Shown here piece by piece: positions 44,124-52,959 of a stretch of 64,000 nucleotides of DNA (position 1 is its first letter; each line of letters opens with the position of its first letter). Location of the stretch: contig NZ_JAVVQU010000003.1 in assembly GCF_036655075.1 (NCBI RefSeq), positions 52,227-116,226 on the forward strand, written 5' to 3'. Made by a program: the position numbers and the translations under genes. Origin of the DNA: Holtiella sp036655075. GTDB taxonomy: Bacteria > Bacillota > Clostridia > Lachnospirales > Cellulosilyticaceae. The notes beneath the pieces were generated by a model that saw only the letters and a list, made by a program, of their open reading frames with translations, was not told the origin of the DNA and did no database searches.

Positions 44124-45071
44124 ATGAAAAAATGTATACGTTTATTACAAGTAAGTCTATTAATTTTATGTGCACTACTTTTAAGTGGGTGCGAATTTGA
44201 TTGGAAGCAATCAGGAAACACTGAAAAATTTAAACTCTACTTTTATGACGAGCATCAAAGTACGCTTGTTGTAGAAGAAAGAGATCTTGAATTGCCAGAA
44301 AATGCGTCAAAAGAAAAAAGAATGTTAGCTGTGATTGAAGCGTTATCCAAAGGTCAACAAGTGAATAATCAAGGGACTAGACCCATCCTATTTAATATTG
44401 ACTATGCCATTTTAAAGGAAAATACGGCTTCTATCAACTTTACAGACGCTTACAATACGTTAGATGTACCAACACAAATTACTCATCGTGCCATGTTGGT
44501 GTACACACTGACAGAGTTAGATTTTATTGATAAAGTGGAGTTTTATGCCAATGATATGCCACTTATGAATAGTAATGGGGATAAGATGGATGTTGTAGAA
44601 CGTAAGGATATTTTAATTAATGCACTGAATCCAAAGCCACCTACAAGCAGTCAGATTATTACGCTTTATTTTCCAAATCTAACAGACCAACTGTTGCACA
44701 AGGAGCAAAGAGAGATTCGTGTAAATAACAATACTCCACTTGAAAATTATGTCATTGCTGAATTGATTAAAGGTCCTAATATAGAGGGCTTACTGGGAAT
44801 TTTACCAGCAGATACAAAAGTCAATGACATTAAAACACAAGATGGTGTGTGTCAAATTGATTTATCTTATGATTTACAAGTACCACAAGTGGGTAATCTA
44901 ATTCGAGAGGATTTAATTATCTATGCAATGGTCAATTCACTAACAGAGATATCAAAAATACAAAAAGTCATCTTCTTAAAAGATGGTAAAAAGCAAACAG
45001 AGTTCAATTTATCAAGTCAATCAGGTGGTGTATTTGAAAGAAATGAAGAACTTATCTTGCAAACTCCATAG
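44124..45071 (+). CDS. GerMN-domain lipoprotein
   Basis: A 315-residue secreted lipoprotein. A hydrophobic signal sequence ends in the lipobox LLLSGC, with Cys23 as the lipid site. The mature part contains two GerMN repeats (about 40-165 and 190-300), each with the INFTDAYN- or IDLSYDL-like strand and a KVxF end. GerMN domains occur in spore germination protein GerM and in actinobacterial LpqB. Location right after a two-component pair recalls mtrA-mtrB-lpqB and suggests it could modulate the kinase, but that is inference. Confidence 0.85.
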   Translation: MKKCIRLLQVSLLILCALLLSGCEFDWKQSGNTEKFKLYFYDEHQSTLVVEERDLELPENASKEKRMLAVIEALSKGQQVNNQGTRPILFNIDYAILKENTASINFTDAYNTLDVPTQITHRAMLVYTLTELDFIDKVEFYANDMPLMNSNGDKMDVVERKDILINALNPKPPTSSQIITLYFPNLTDQLLHKEQREIRVNNNTPLENYVIAELIKGPNIEGLLGILPADTKVNDIKTQDGVCQIDLSYDLQVPQVGNLIREDLIIYAMVNSLTEISKIQKVIFLKDGKKQTEFNLSSQSGGVFERNEELILQTP

Positions 45072-47406
45072 GCCATGTGTATGGTCTGTGGGCTATTATG
45101 TAGTAGGAATTATAGGGGGAGCGATATGGACTGAAGGTCTACATCGTTCCTTTTTTATGGTTATTATATTAACAATACTGTCTTGGAGCTTGATTTATAT
45201 ACTTACAAAAAGCGGAAGAGTTGGATGGTTAATTTGTTGTATGTTGCTCGGAATCATCAGGTTTTTAAGTCATCCAGTTGTAACTGAGCAAAGTTATTTG
45301 AAGGATTATGTGACCCTTACGGGTACTATTGTATCCCTTAAAAAGGGCGCTTACGAAGAACAAATGGTACTTGATTCTGTCAGCGTAGAGAGACAAAGTG
45401 AAAGTATAACCTTGCACAGTAAAGTAAAAGTGTGTTATGACCAACCTCAAGCAATTGCGTGTGGTAATCAAGTCACACTGGTTGGGAAAGTCAAACCACC
45501 TAGTAAGGTTTATAATCCTTCGGATATGAATTATGAATCTTATTTGAAAAGTCAAGGTATTATCTGCGAAGTGGAGCTAATCAACATAAAGAAAGTCGTG
45601 CCCAGAACAACATTTATCCACGCACTACGGCAGAGCTTAAAAATACAAATCTATACTGTATTTGAAGGAAAAGATAAGGGGATGATACAAGCTTTAGTGT
45701 TAGGGGACAAAGAAGAATTAGATAAAGAAGTTAAATCCTTATATAGTGTATTAGGCATAGGACATCTTATTGCTTTATCGGGGCTGCATCTGGGGATTAT
45801 CAGTATGTGCTGTTGGTTTGTATTAGGTAGGATGGGACTAAATTATAGTAGGCGAAGTCAAGTAACCATTCTATGTATTTGGTGTTACTGGCTTTTAGCT
45901 GGAGGTAGTGTGAGCATGATGCGTGCTTGCGTGATGATGAGTCTTGTCTTAGGTATCAGAAGCTTTTGGGAAGAAGAGGATTTAATGACGAATTGTGCAT
46001 TGGCAGCAGGTGTAGTTTTAATTGCCAATCCTTTTGAACTTTATCAAGTAGGTTTTCAACTTTCTTTTATGGCTATTATAGGTGTAATAGGTGTAGGACT
46101 TACTTATCGCTATATGAAACGCGTTTTGAAGTGGCCAAAGCACGTCTTAAGAATCTGTCGAGTCCTTGCGCCTACAGTGATGTTAACGCTGGTACTAAGT
46201 CCTATACTCGCTTATCATTTTTATGAAGTACCTTTGCTTGGTATTGTTTTAAATTTAATAGTCATCCCTTTATTTTCTATGCTTTTACCAATTATTTTTT
46301 TGATTATTTTATCAAGTTATGTGGTGCCAGGGATTAGCCACTTTTTTGCACAGAGTGTTCTAGGAATTTTTAATGGGGTTGAAGAAGTAGGGCGACAACT
46401 GGCGCAGTTACCTTTTGCTACCTATATATGTGGGCGCCCAACAGTAGCAAGCTTAATTTTTTACTATGGTGGGATAGCTATATTCATGCTGTGGATGTAT
46501 CAGCAAGAAAGGGAGACTCTAAAAAAAGAACAGATATTGGTACAACCCTGGTTTGTAAAAGTCTATGGAAGCTATGGAATATTCTTAGGAAGCATTTGTA
46601 TAGGATGTGCCCTTTTGTTTTTTAATCCTATGCCTAAAGGGCTAGAAGTGATGCACCTTTATGTTGGACAAGGGGATTGCTGTGTGATTCGGACACGAGA
46701 AGGAAAAACTATTTTAATGGATGCAGGGACAGAAAGAGCTGGGGAAACCATTTTACGTTATTTGAAGTACAAAGGGGTGCGTAGAGTAGACTTAGTGGTG
46801 ATTTCTCACCCTCATGAGGATCATGTAGGGGGGTTGTTTAAGTTAATGGATGAAGGTATGGGAATAGATCAGGTTGTATGGGCAGATATGCAAGAAGAGG
46901 ATGTTTATCGTACGCGTCTTATAGAAAGTTGTCAGCAACTTCGAATTCCACTCATAAGTCTTTACAAGGAGGATTGTATTCAAATAGGCGACTTACAATT
47001 AGACGTACTGTGGCCTAAGGAAAATCAGTCTTTTTCAAATCCTAATGAAGGGTCATTGGTAAGTCTGCTTACTTATAAAGAGGTGACAGAACTTTTTACT
47101 GGAGATATAGGTATAGAAACTGAAGCAAGGCTTGTACAGGACTTAGAAGATATTGATATTTTAAAGGTGGGACATCATGGCTCTAAAGACAGTAGTTCTT
47201 ATAAGTTTTTAGACAAAATTAATGCAGAGTATGGTATGATAAGTTCTGGTGTAAATAATCGATATGGACACCCTCATCCATTAGCCCTAGAACGGTTAAA
47301 CGAATATGAGATGAGTATTCATTCAACAAGCGAACAAGGAGCCATACAAATTTTGATGGATGGCTTTACGTATAGAGTAGAAAACCAGTTACAGGAGGAA
47401 AGATGA
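45043..47406 (+). CDS. comEC: DNA internalisation protein ComEC/Rec2
   Basis: A 787-residue membrane protein forming the channel for single-stranded DNA uptake. An N-terminal OB/DUF4131-like part (about 20-180) is followed by the competence domain with about eight to ten membrane helices (HLIALSGLHLGI) and a C-terminal metallo-beta-lactamase-like domain with HPHEDHVGG and VGHHGSKDSS. An ATG at 44983 would overlap the lipoprotein gene by 89 bases. I chose the ATG at 45043, just before a hydrophobic segment, but no site has a strong ribosome motif, so the start is uncertain. All core motifs are intact. Confidence 0.88.
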   Translation: MKNLSCKLHRPCVWSVGYYVVGIIGGAIWTEGLHRSFFMVIILTILSWSLIYILTKSGRVGWLICCMLLGIIRFLSHPVVTEQSYLKDYVTLTGTIVSLKKGAYEEQMVLDSVSVERQSESITLHSKVKVCYDQPQAIACGNQVTLVGKVKPPSKVYNPSDMNYESYLKSQGIICEVELINIKKVVPRTTFIHALRQSLKIQIYTVFEGKDKGMIQALVLGDKEELDKEVKSLYSVLGIGHLIALSGLHLGIISMCCWFVLGRMGLNYSRRSQVTILCIWCYWLLAGGSVSMMRACVMMSLVLGIRSFWEEEDLMTNCALAAGVVLIANPFELYQVGFQLSFMAIIGVIGVGLTYRYMKRVLKWPKHVLRICRVLAPTVMLTLVLSPILAYHFYEVPLLGIVLNLIVIPLFSMLLPIIFLIILSSYVVPGISHFFAQSVLGIFNGVEEVGRQLAQLPFATYICGRPTVASLIFYYGGIAIFMLWMYQQERETLKKEQILVQPWFVKVYGSYGIFLGSICIGCALLFFNPMPKGLEVMHLYVGQGDCCVIRTREGKTILMDAGTERAGETILRYLKYKGVRRVDLVVISHPHEDHVGGLFKLMDEGMGIDQVVWADMQEEDVYRTRLIESCQQLRIPLISLYKEDCIQIGDLQLDVLWPKENQSFSNPNEGSLVSLLTYKEVTELFTGDIGIETEARLVQDLEDIDILKVGHHGSKDSSSYKFLDKINAEYGMISSGVNNRYGHPHPLALERLNEYEMSIHSTSEQGAIQILMDGFTYRVENQLQEER

Positions 47407-47407
47407 C

Positions 47408-48379
47408 GTGGATCAACAGGGGATTACACTTATTTATGGCGAGGATGAATGGGTTAAAAATGAGGCTTTAAAACAGATTAAATCCAAAACTGTAGATGAG
47501 ACAGACTTAATGAACTATAGCTATTTTGAAGGCAAAGAAATAGAAGTGGACAAGATTGTAGATATTGGTGAAACCATGCCATTCTTTGCAGAACAAAAGC
47601 TGATTATTATTAAAAATAGTGGGTACTTTAAGACTGGGAAGAAAGAAGATACACAGAAGATATTGGATTGGTTAAAAGTAAAACCTAACTATTCCCTTGT
47701 GGTATTTGTAGAACAAGAAGTCGATAAACGCAATACACTTTATAAATATGTACAGAAAGCATGTACCGTTATAGAAGGTCATACACCAGGAGAAGAGGCT
47801 TTATTAAAAATTGTGGGGGAGGCTTGTAAGGCACACCATTTAAAAATTGAAAGTGGGCTTATTAAATACTTAACGCTCAATTTACCTAAGCAGGTGAGTC
47901 ATATCTTAGTGGAGCTAGATAAACTTGCTGGTTTTGTAGGTACGGAAAAGGTGACAAGAGAAGCTATTGATACCGTATGTGTCTTTTCACTAGAACAACG
48001 GGTTTTTGAATTGCTAAAGGCAGTAAGTCAAAATCAGACTAAGTTAGCCCTTAGTATTTATAATAAATTGATGGAAAGTAAAGAATCACCAATTGGGGTA
48101 CTAGTACTTATAGGAAGGCAATATCGTCAACTTTTACAAGTTAAATACTTACAACGTAACAATGCCAGTGCAAAAAGTATTAGTCAAACTATAGGGGTGC
48201 CTTTTTATGTAGCACAAGACTTAAGCATGCAAGCACAGCGCTTTACGTTTAAGACATTACAAGATATTTTAGAACTATGTTTAGAAAGTGATGAAGCTAT
48301 TAAAACGGGTAAAATGGAACCTATTAAGTGTATAGAACTTTTGATTATTCGTTGTATCACTTTAAATAATGTACAATAA
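47408..48379 (+). CDS. holA: DNA polymerase III delta subunit
   Basis: A 323-residue clamp-loader subunit that opens the beta clamp. The N-terminal RecA-like domain starts with GITLIYGEDEWVKNEAL; the LILIK-type IIIKNSGYF block and the C-terminal collar region (about 215-320, SPIGVLVLIGRQYRQLL) match HolA. The start is a GTG with AGGAGG 9 bases upstream; the nearby ATG at 47403 is out of frame. It follows comEC as in Bacillus. Confidence 0.93.
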   Translation: MDQQGITLIYGEDEWVKNEALKQIKSKTVDETDLMNYSYFEGKEIEVDKIVDIGETMPFFAEQKLIIIKNSGYFKTGKKEDTQKILDWLKVKPNYSLVVFVEQEVDKRNTLYKYVQKACTVIEGHTPGEEALLKIVGEACKAHHLKIESGLIKYLTLNLPKQVSHILVELDKLAGFVGTEKVTREAIDTVCVFSLEQRVFELLKAVSQNQTKLALSIYNKLMESKESPIGVLVLIGRQYRQLLQVKYLQRNNASAKSISQTIGVPFYVAQDLSMQAQRFTFKTLQDILELCLESDEAIKTGKMEPIKCIELLIIRCITLNNVQ

Positions 48380-48410
48380 AAAACTACTAGCCAGAGGCTA
48401 GTAGTTTTTT
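48378..48410. terminator. Bidirectional terminator holA / rpsT
   Basis: A perfect 15-bp stem (48378-48392 with 48396-48410), AGA loop, A-rich and T-rich flanks. The holA stop overlaps the left arm. Confidence 0.9.
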
Positions 48411-48420
48411 CGTATCAAAA

Positions 48421-48684
48421 TTATGCCATTTTGTTAACTAAACGAGCTAAAGTTGATTTTTTACGACCAGCAGCATTTGCATGGAATAAACCTTTTGCAG
48501 TTGCTTTGTCGATAGCTTTTACAGCTACTTTTAAGTTAGTTTCAGCTAAAGCTTTATCGTTAGCGTTTGCTGCAGCAATAACTTTTTTCATATAAGTTTT
48601 AACTGCTGAGCTAAGTGCACGGTTACGTGCTGTTTTAGTTGCGATTACTTTAATACGTTTTTTTGCTGATTTAATGTTTGCCAT
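48421..48684 (-). CDS. rpsT: 30S ribosomal protein S20
   Basis: An 87-residue S20: MANIKSAKKRIKVIATKT start, Ala/Lys-rich helices and the conserved AKGLFHANAAGRKKS. The frame is open for 11 more codons upstream, but GGAGGTG 7 bases before the ATG at 48684 and the family N-terminus fix the start. It is convergent with holA as in many Firmicutes. Confidence 0.97.
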   Translation of the reverse strand: MANIKSAKKRIKVIATKTARNRALSSAVKTYMKKVIAAANANDKALAETNLKVAVKAIDKATAKGLFHANAAGRKKSTLARLVNKMA

Positions 48685-48751
48685 GGTATGGCACCTCCAT
48701 TCATATTCTATGGACACGGTTTGGGGAATTATGAACGGCTAATCACATCAC

Positions 48752-48780
48752 ATTATATAGTATAACCCAAGACAAGTCAA
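48752..48780 (-). promoter_or_regulatory. Strong rpsT promoter
   Basis: On the minus strand TTGACT (48780-48775), 17-base spacer, TATAAT (48757-48752). The leader to the ATG is about 60 bases. Confidence 0.85.
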
Positions 48781-48783
48781 TGT

Positions 48784-48824
48784 ATAGTCTTTAAAATTAT
48801 GGTAAAAATAATTTTAAAGACTAT
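48784..48824 (+). repeat. Perfect 17-bp inverted repeat before the gpr ribosome site
   Basis: Left arm 48784-48800 and right arm 48808-48824 are exact reverse complements with a 7-base centre. The right arm ends directly against GGAAGG, the gpr ribosome site. It could be an RNA hairpin close to the ribosome site, a regulator site in the gpr/rpsT intergenic region, or a terminator (no strong T-run on the plus side). Confidence 0.8.
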
Positions 48825-48841
48825 GGAAGGAAGAGTGAACA

Positions 48842-49840
48842 ATGACACAGACTGAAATGACTTGGACGCCACGTACAGACTTAGCATTAGAAATTGGTGC
48901 TAATTTACAAGCACAGAGCCAAAATCAAGCAATTGAAGGCATAGCTATTCAAACAGAAAATCATAAACAATATCCTATTACAACAACTTCAATTGAAATT
49001 CTTAATGAAGTAGGAGAAAAAGCTATGGGTAAGCCTATTGGACATTATATTACAATAGAATCCCCAAAGATGAAAGAAAATGACCCTGAAGCACGTAGAG
49101 AGATTATTGATGTAGTATCTACTCAATTACAAAAATTATTACCTCAAAAAAAAGATTTAAGTATACTTGTAGTGGGGCTTGGAAATCGTTATGCGACACC
49201 AGACAGACTAGGACCTGATGTATCAGGAAAAGTGCTTGTTACAAGACATTTGAAAGAACATGCACCAGATGCAATTGATGAATCAATCAATACGGTTAGT
49301 AGCCTAACACCGGGAGTAATGGGCTTAACGGGTATTGAAACAAGTGAAGTAATTCGTGGTGTTGCCGAAAACATTAAACCTGATTGTATTATTGCGATAG
49401 ATGCACTTGCAGCCAGAAGTCCTGAGCGTATTAATGCGACAATTCAAATGAGTGATACGGGGATTGCACCTGGAGCTGGTATTGGAAATAAGCGCAAGCA
49501 GTTAAATGCTGAAACTATGGGATGTCCTGTTATTGCTATTGGAGTACCTACTGTTATTGATACAGCCACGCTTGTTAATGATACTTTTGAGCATCTGATA
49601 GAATCTATGCTGGCCCATGCACCGGACCATGGATTTTATACAATGCTTCAACAAGTTAGTGGAGAAGAAAAATATCATATGATTAGAGAAATTCTAGAGC
49701 CTAAGCTTGGTAATCTTTTTGTGACAGCTAAAGATATAGATGAAATTATGGTATATTTGAGTGAGATTATTTTTAACAGTATCAATATTGCTGTCCATCC
49801 AGGAATTGGACTAGATGATATTAATAAATACTCAAATTAG
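48842..49840 (+). CDS. gpr: Germination protease Gpr
   Basis: A 332-residue spore protease that starts degradation of small acid-soluble spore proteins in germination. Family blocks include TDLALEIGA at the propeptide region, VVGLGNRYATPDRLGPDV, SLTPGVMGLTGIETSE and IAIDALAARSPERI. A short N-terminal pro-segment removed in the forespore is expected. It is normally expressed from a sigma-G promoter, but I could not place a confident one here. It is followed by spoIIP. Confidence 0.95.
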   Translation: MTQTEMTWTPRTDLALEIGANLQAQSQNQAIEGIAIQTENHKQYPITTTSIEILNEVGEKAMGKPIGHYITIESPKMKENDPEARREIIDVVSTQLQKLLPQKKDLSILVVGLGNRYATPDRLGPDVSGKVLVTRHLKEHAPDAIDESINTVSSLTPGVMGLTGIETSEVIRGVAENIKPDCIIAIDALAARSPERINATIQMSDTGIAPGAGIGNKRKQLNAETMGCPVIAIGVPTVIDTATLVNDTFEHLIESMLAHAPDHGFYTMLQQVSGEEKYHMIREILEPKLGNLFVTAKDIDEIMVYLSEIIFNSINIAVHPGIGLDDINKYSN

Positions 49841-49901
49841 GCATAAAGTGGGGGGCATCGTTAATAGAATAATGAGAGACAGGCTGTAAAGGGGGAAGAC
49901 A

Positions 49902-51071
49902 ATGCAAAAAGTAAGACCATTGACCAAGCAAATGAAGGTCTATCTAATTCTTATGGGATTTGGTTTAATCATGAGTTATAATGTGTATCAATATTTTAAA
50001 AAGATACCAGGTCATCAAGCACCCCTTTTTATGACGTGCTTAACGATGCCCTTTGCTTATAATACAACTGAGGGAAGTGAATGGTTTTCTATACCTACTT
50101 TTAACCTAAGTATAGGCCCCTTAACTATGCTAAGGCAAACACTTCCCTACAGTGAATTTATAGAAAATATGAGTGGTGATCAAGAACTTACAGGTTATTT
50201 TACCATCCCAGAAGAGGAAGAACTTATTTCTTTAGAGCAAGATAATATCTATCAGCCACAACTTCCTACGCCTATTAAGGCTGAAGTAGATTTAGAAAAG
50301 TTAGACGATCCCAACTACTTGTTGAGTAAAATTTATTCTGGAGACCATAAGGACTTAACAATTGATGCCAATCTTTTATCAGAGTGGGACTTTAAAGAAC
50401 TTGCTCAAAAGGAATTTAGATTAGATGAATCTATTGAAGGCCCTAAAGTACTTATTTTTCATACTCATGCCAAAGAGAGATTTGTAGATGAGGATAAAGA
50501 TGACTTAGGTATTTTAGCTGTAGGGCAAGAAGTAGAAAATATTTTAGAAAATAAATATGGTATTGAGACACTTCATGTAACAGATCACTTTTATATCAAT
50601 GACACAAGTGAAAATACTGATGGATGCTATGAGCGTCTTGAACCTGTCATTGAAAATATTTTAGAAGATAATCCTTCTATACAAGTTGCCATTGATTTGC
50701 ATCGGGATGGTGTGAATGGTGACACAAGAGTTGTAGGTGAGTTAAATGGTGAAAGTGCGTGTAAGATTATGTTCGTCAATGGGATGACAAGACTTAAAAA
50801 TCAAGAAGGAGAAAATATTCCAATGCGTACCTTAACGAATCCTAACCTAGAAGATAACTTAGCCTTTTCTTTACAGGCACAAATTGTAGGCATGAAATAC
50901 TATCCAGAGATTATGCGAAAAGTCTATTTAAAAGCCTATCGTTATAGCCTACATATGCTACCTATGTCACTTCTTGTTGAAATAGGATCTCAGAATGATA
51001 CAAGTGAAGAAGCATTAAGAACAGCAGAGCCAATTGCTACGATATTAGCAAAGGTACTTGAAAAGGATTGA
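49902..51071 (+). CDS. spoIIP: Stage II sporulation protein P
   Basis: A 389-residue membrane-anchored cell-wall hydrolase. An N-terminal hydrophobic segment (about 12-30) is followed by a variable linker and the SpoIIP domain (about 185-389) with FHTHAKERF, IDLHRDGVNG and LVEIGSQND, the Zn-binding amidase/endopeptidase residues. With SpoIID and SpoIIM it drives engulfment. The gpr-spoIIP-lepA-hemW order is as in Bacillus and clostridia. Confidence 0.93.
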   Translation: MQKVRPLTKQMKVYLILMGFGLIMSYNVYQYFKKIPGHQAPLFMTCLTMPFAYNTTEGSEWFSIPTFNLSIGPLTMLRQTLPYSEFIENMSGDQELTGYFTIPEEEELISLEQDNIYQPQLPTPIKAEVDLEKLDDPNYLLSKIYSGDHKDLTIDANLLSEWDFKELAQKEFRLDESIEGPKVLIFHTHAKERFVDEDKDDLGILAVGQEVENILENKYGIETLHVTDHFYINDTSENTDGCYERLEPVIENILEDNPSIQVAIDLHRDGVNGDTRVVGELNGESACKIMFVNGMTRLKNQEGENIPMRTLTNPNLEDNLAFSLQAQIVGMKYYPEIMRKVYLKAYRYSLHMLPMSLLVEIGSQNDTSEEALRTAEPIATILAKVLEKD

Positions 51072-51097
51072 TAGAGTTGAACTGGATATGCTATAAT
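51068..51097 (+). promoter_or_regulatory. lepA promoter
   Basis: TTGATA (51068-51073, overlapping the spoIIP stop), 18-base spacer, TATAAT (51092-51097), 42 bases before the lepA ATG. It would free lepA-hemW from sporulation control. Confidence 0.65.
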
Positions 51098-51138
51098 AAA
51101 ACGAATCGATACTAGAGAAAATAATAAGGAGGAGCAAT

Positions 51139-52950
51139 ATGTCTCTTTCAAGACAAGAAAAAATTAGAAATTTTTGCATTATAGCGCATATTGACCATGG
51201 TAAGAGTACTCTTGCCGACAGAATTATACAAATGACAGGAACCCTTACAGAGAGGGAAATGCAAGCACAGGTTTTAGACAATATGGATCTTGAGCGTGAG
51301 CGTGGAATTACTATTAAGTCTCAAGCTGTAAGACTTGTTTATAAAGCTAAAAATGGCATAGAATATATTTTTAATCTCATTGATACTCCAGGTCATGTGG
51401 ACTTTAACTATGAAGTATCTAGAAGCTTAGCAGCTTGTGAAGGTGCAGTGCTTATTGTAGATGCTGCCCAAGGGATAGAAGCTCAAACCCTTGCTAATGT
51501 CTATTTAGCACTTGACCATAATCTTGAGATTATGCCAGTTATTAATAAAATTGATTTACCAAGTGCCAATCCAGAAATGGTTAAACAACAAATAGAAGAT
51601 GTCATTGGGTTAGAAGCACACGATGCACCAATGATTTCAGCTAAAAATGGTATTAATATTGAAGAAGTACTTGAGCAAATTGTTGAGAAAGTGCCACATC
51701 CAGTTGGGGATGCCGACGCACCACTTCAGGCACTTATTTTTGACTCACTTTATGACCAATACAAAGGTGTTATTATCTTCTGTAGAGTTAAAGAAGGTAC
51801 TGTGAAAAAAGGTATGAAAATCCGTATGATGGCAACAAAAACGGAATTTGATGTTGTAGAAGTAGGTACTTTTGGTGCGGGAGTATTTCGTCCAATGGAT
51901 GACTTGAAACCAGGCGAAGTAGGCTACATTACAGCAAGTATCAAAAATGTACAAGATACAAGTGTAGGGGATACAGTAACAGATGCTAACAATCCAGCTA
52001 AAGAGCAGCTTCCAGGATACAAAAAGGTTAATCCTATGGTATACTGTGGACTTTACCCTGCAGATGGTGCGAAGTACGGTGATTTAAGAGATAGTTTAGA
52101 AAAATTACAGCTTAATGATGCGGCACTTGTATTTGAACCGGAGACTTCTATTGCTTTAGGCTTTGGATTTAGATGTGGGTTCTTAGGACTTCTCCATATG
52201 GAGATTATCCAAGAAAGACTAGAACGTGAATATAACTTGGATCTTGTAACAACAGCACCAAACGTTATTTATCACGTTTATAAAACCAATGGTGAAAGAG
52301 TTGATCTTTCTAATCCATCGAACTTACCTGATCCATCAAATATTAAGTATATGGAAGAACCAATGGTAAAAGCACAAGTTATTGTACCATCTGATTATGT
52401 AGGTGCAGTTATGGACTTATGCCAAGAACGTCGTGGTATTTATCATGGTATGGAATATTTAGAAGCAACACGTGCAGTATTGACTTATGAGTTGCCGCTC
52501 AATGAAATTATTTATGATTTCTTTGATGCGCTTAAATCTAGAACACGTGGTTATGCATCATTTGACTACGAGCTCTCAGGTTATGCAGAATCTAAACTTG
52601 TTAAATTAGATATTCTTGTGAATAAAGAAATGGTGGATGCCCTTTCACTTATTGTTCATGAATCTAATGCAGTTGAAAAAGGTAGAAAAATTGTAGAAAA
52701 GCTTAAAAAAGAAATTCATAAACATTTATTTGAAATACCAATCCAAGCTGCAATAGGCAATAAAGTTATTGCAAGAGAAACAATTAGTGCAATGCGTAAA
52801 GATGTATTGGCTAAATGTTATGGTGGAGATATTTCACGTAAACGTAAATTATTAGAAAAACAAAAAGAAGGTAAAAAACGTATGCGCCAAGTAGGTAATG
52901 TAGAAGTGCCACAAGCGGCGTTCATGAGTGTTTTAAAACTTGATGAATAG
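51139..52950 (+). CDS. lepA: Elongation factor 4 (LepA)
   Basis: A 603-residue translational GTPase. G1 AHIDHGKST, the RGITIKSQ switch I, G3 DTPGH and G4 NKIDLP are intact. The LepA-specific C-terminal part includes GYASFDYELSGY and ends in RMRQVGNVEVPQAAFM. It can back-translocate or remodel stalled ribosomes. A strong AAGGAGGA site precedes the ATG. Confidence 0.97.
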   Translation: MSLSRQEKIRNFCIIAHIDHGKSTLADRIIQMTGTLTEREMQAQVLDNMDLERERGITIKSQAVRLVYKAKNGIEYIFNLIDTPGHVDFNYEVSRSLAACEGAVLIVDAAQGIEAQTLANVYLALDHNLEIMPVINKIDLPSANPEMVKQQIEDVIGLEAHDAPMISAKNGINIEEVLEQIVEKVPHPVGDADAPLQALIFDSLYDQYKGVIIFCRVKEGTVKKGMKIRMMATKTEFDVVEVGTFGAGVFRPMDDLKPGEVGYITASIKNVQDTSVGDTVTDANNPAKEQLPGYKKVNPMVYCGLYPADGAKYGDLRDSLEKLQLNDAALVFEPETSIALGFGFRCGFLGLLHMEIIQERLEREYNLDLVTTAPNVIYHVYKTNGERVDLSNPSNLPDPSNIKYMEEPMVKAQVIVPSDYVGAVMDLCQERRGIYHGMEYLEATRAVLTYELPLNEIIYDFFDALKSRTRGYASFDYELSGYAESKLVKLDILVNKEMVDALSLIVHESNAVEKGRKIVEKLKKEIHKHLFEIPIQAAIGNKVIARETISAMRKDVLAKCYGGDISRKRKLLEKQKEGKKRMRQVGNVEVPQAAFMSVLKLDE

Positions 52951-52959
52951 AGGACAATT

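Noticed and set aside
48781..48804. Sigma-G promoter for gpr (TGTATA and TATGGTA)
   Set aside because: The spacing is only 11 bases, too short for forespore sigma factors, and the boxes fall in the inverted repeat.
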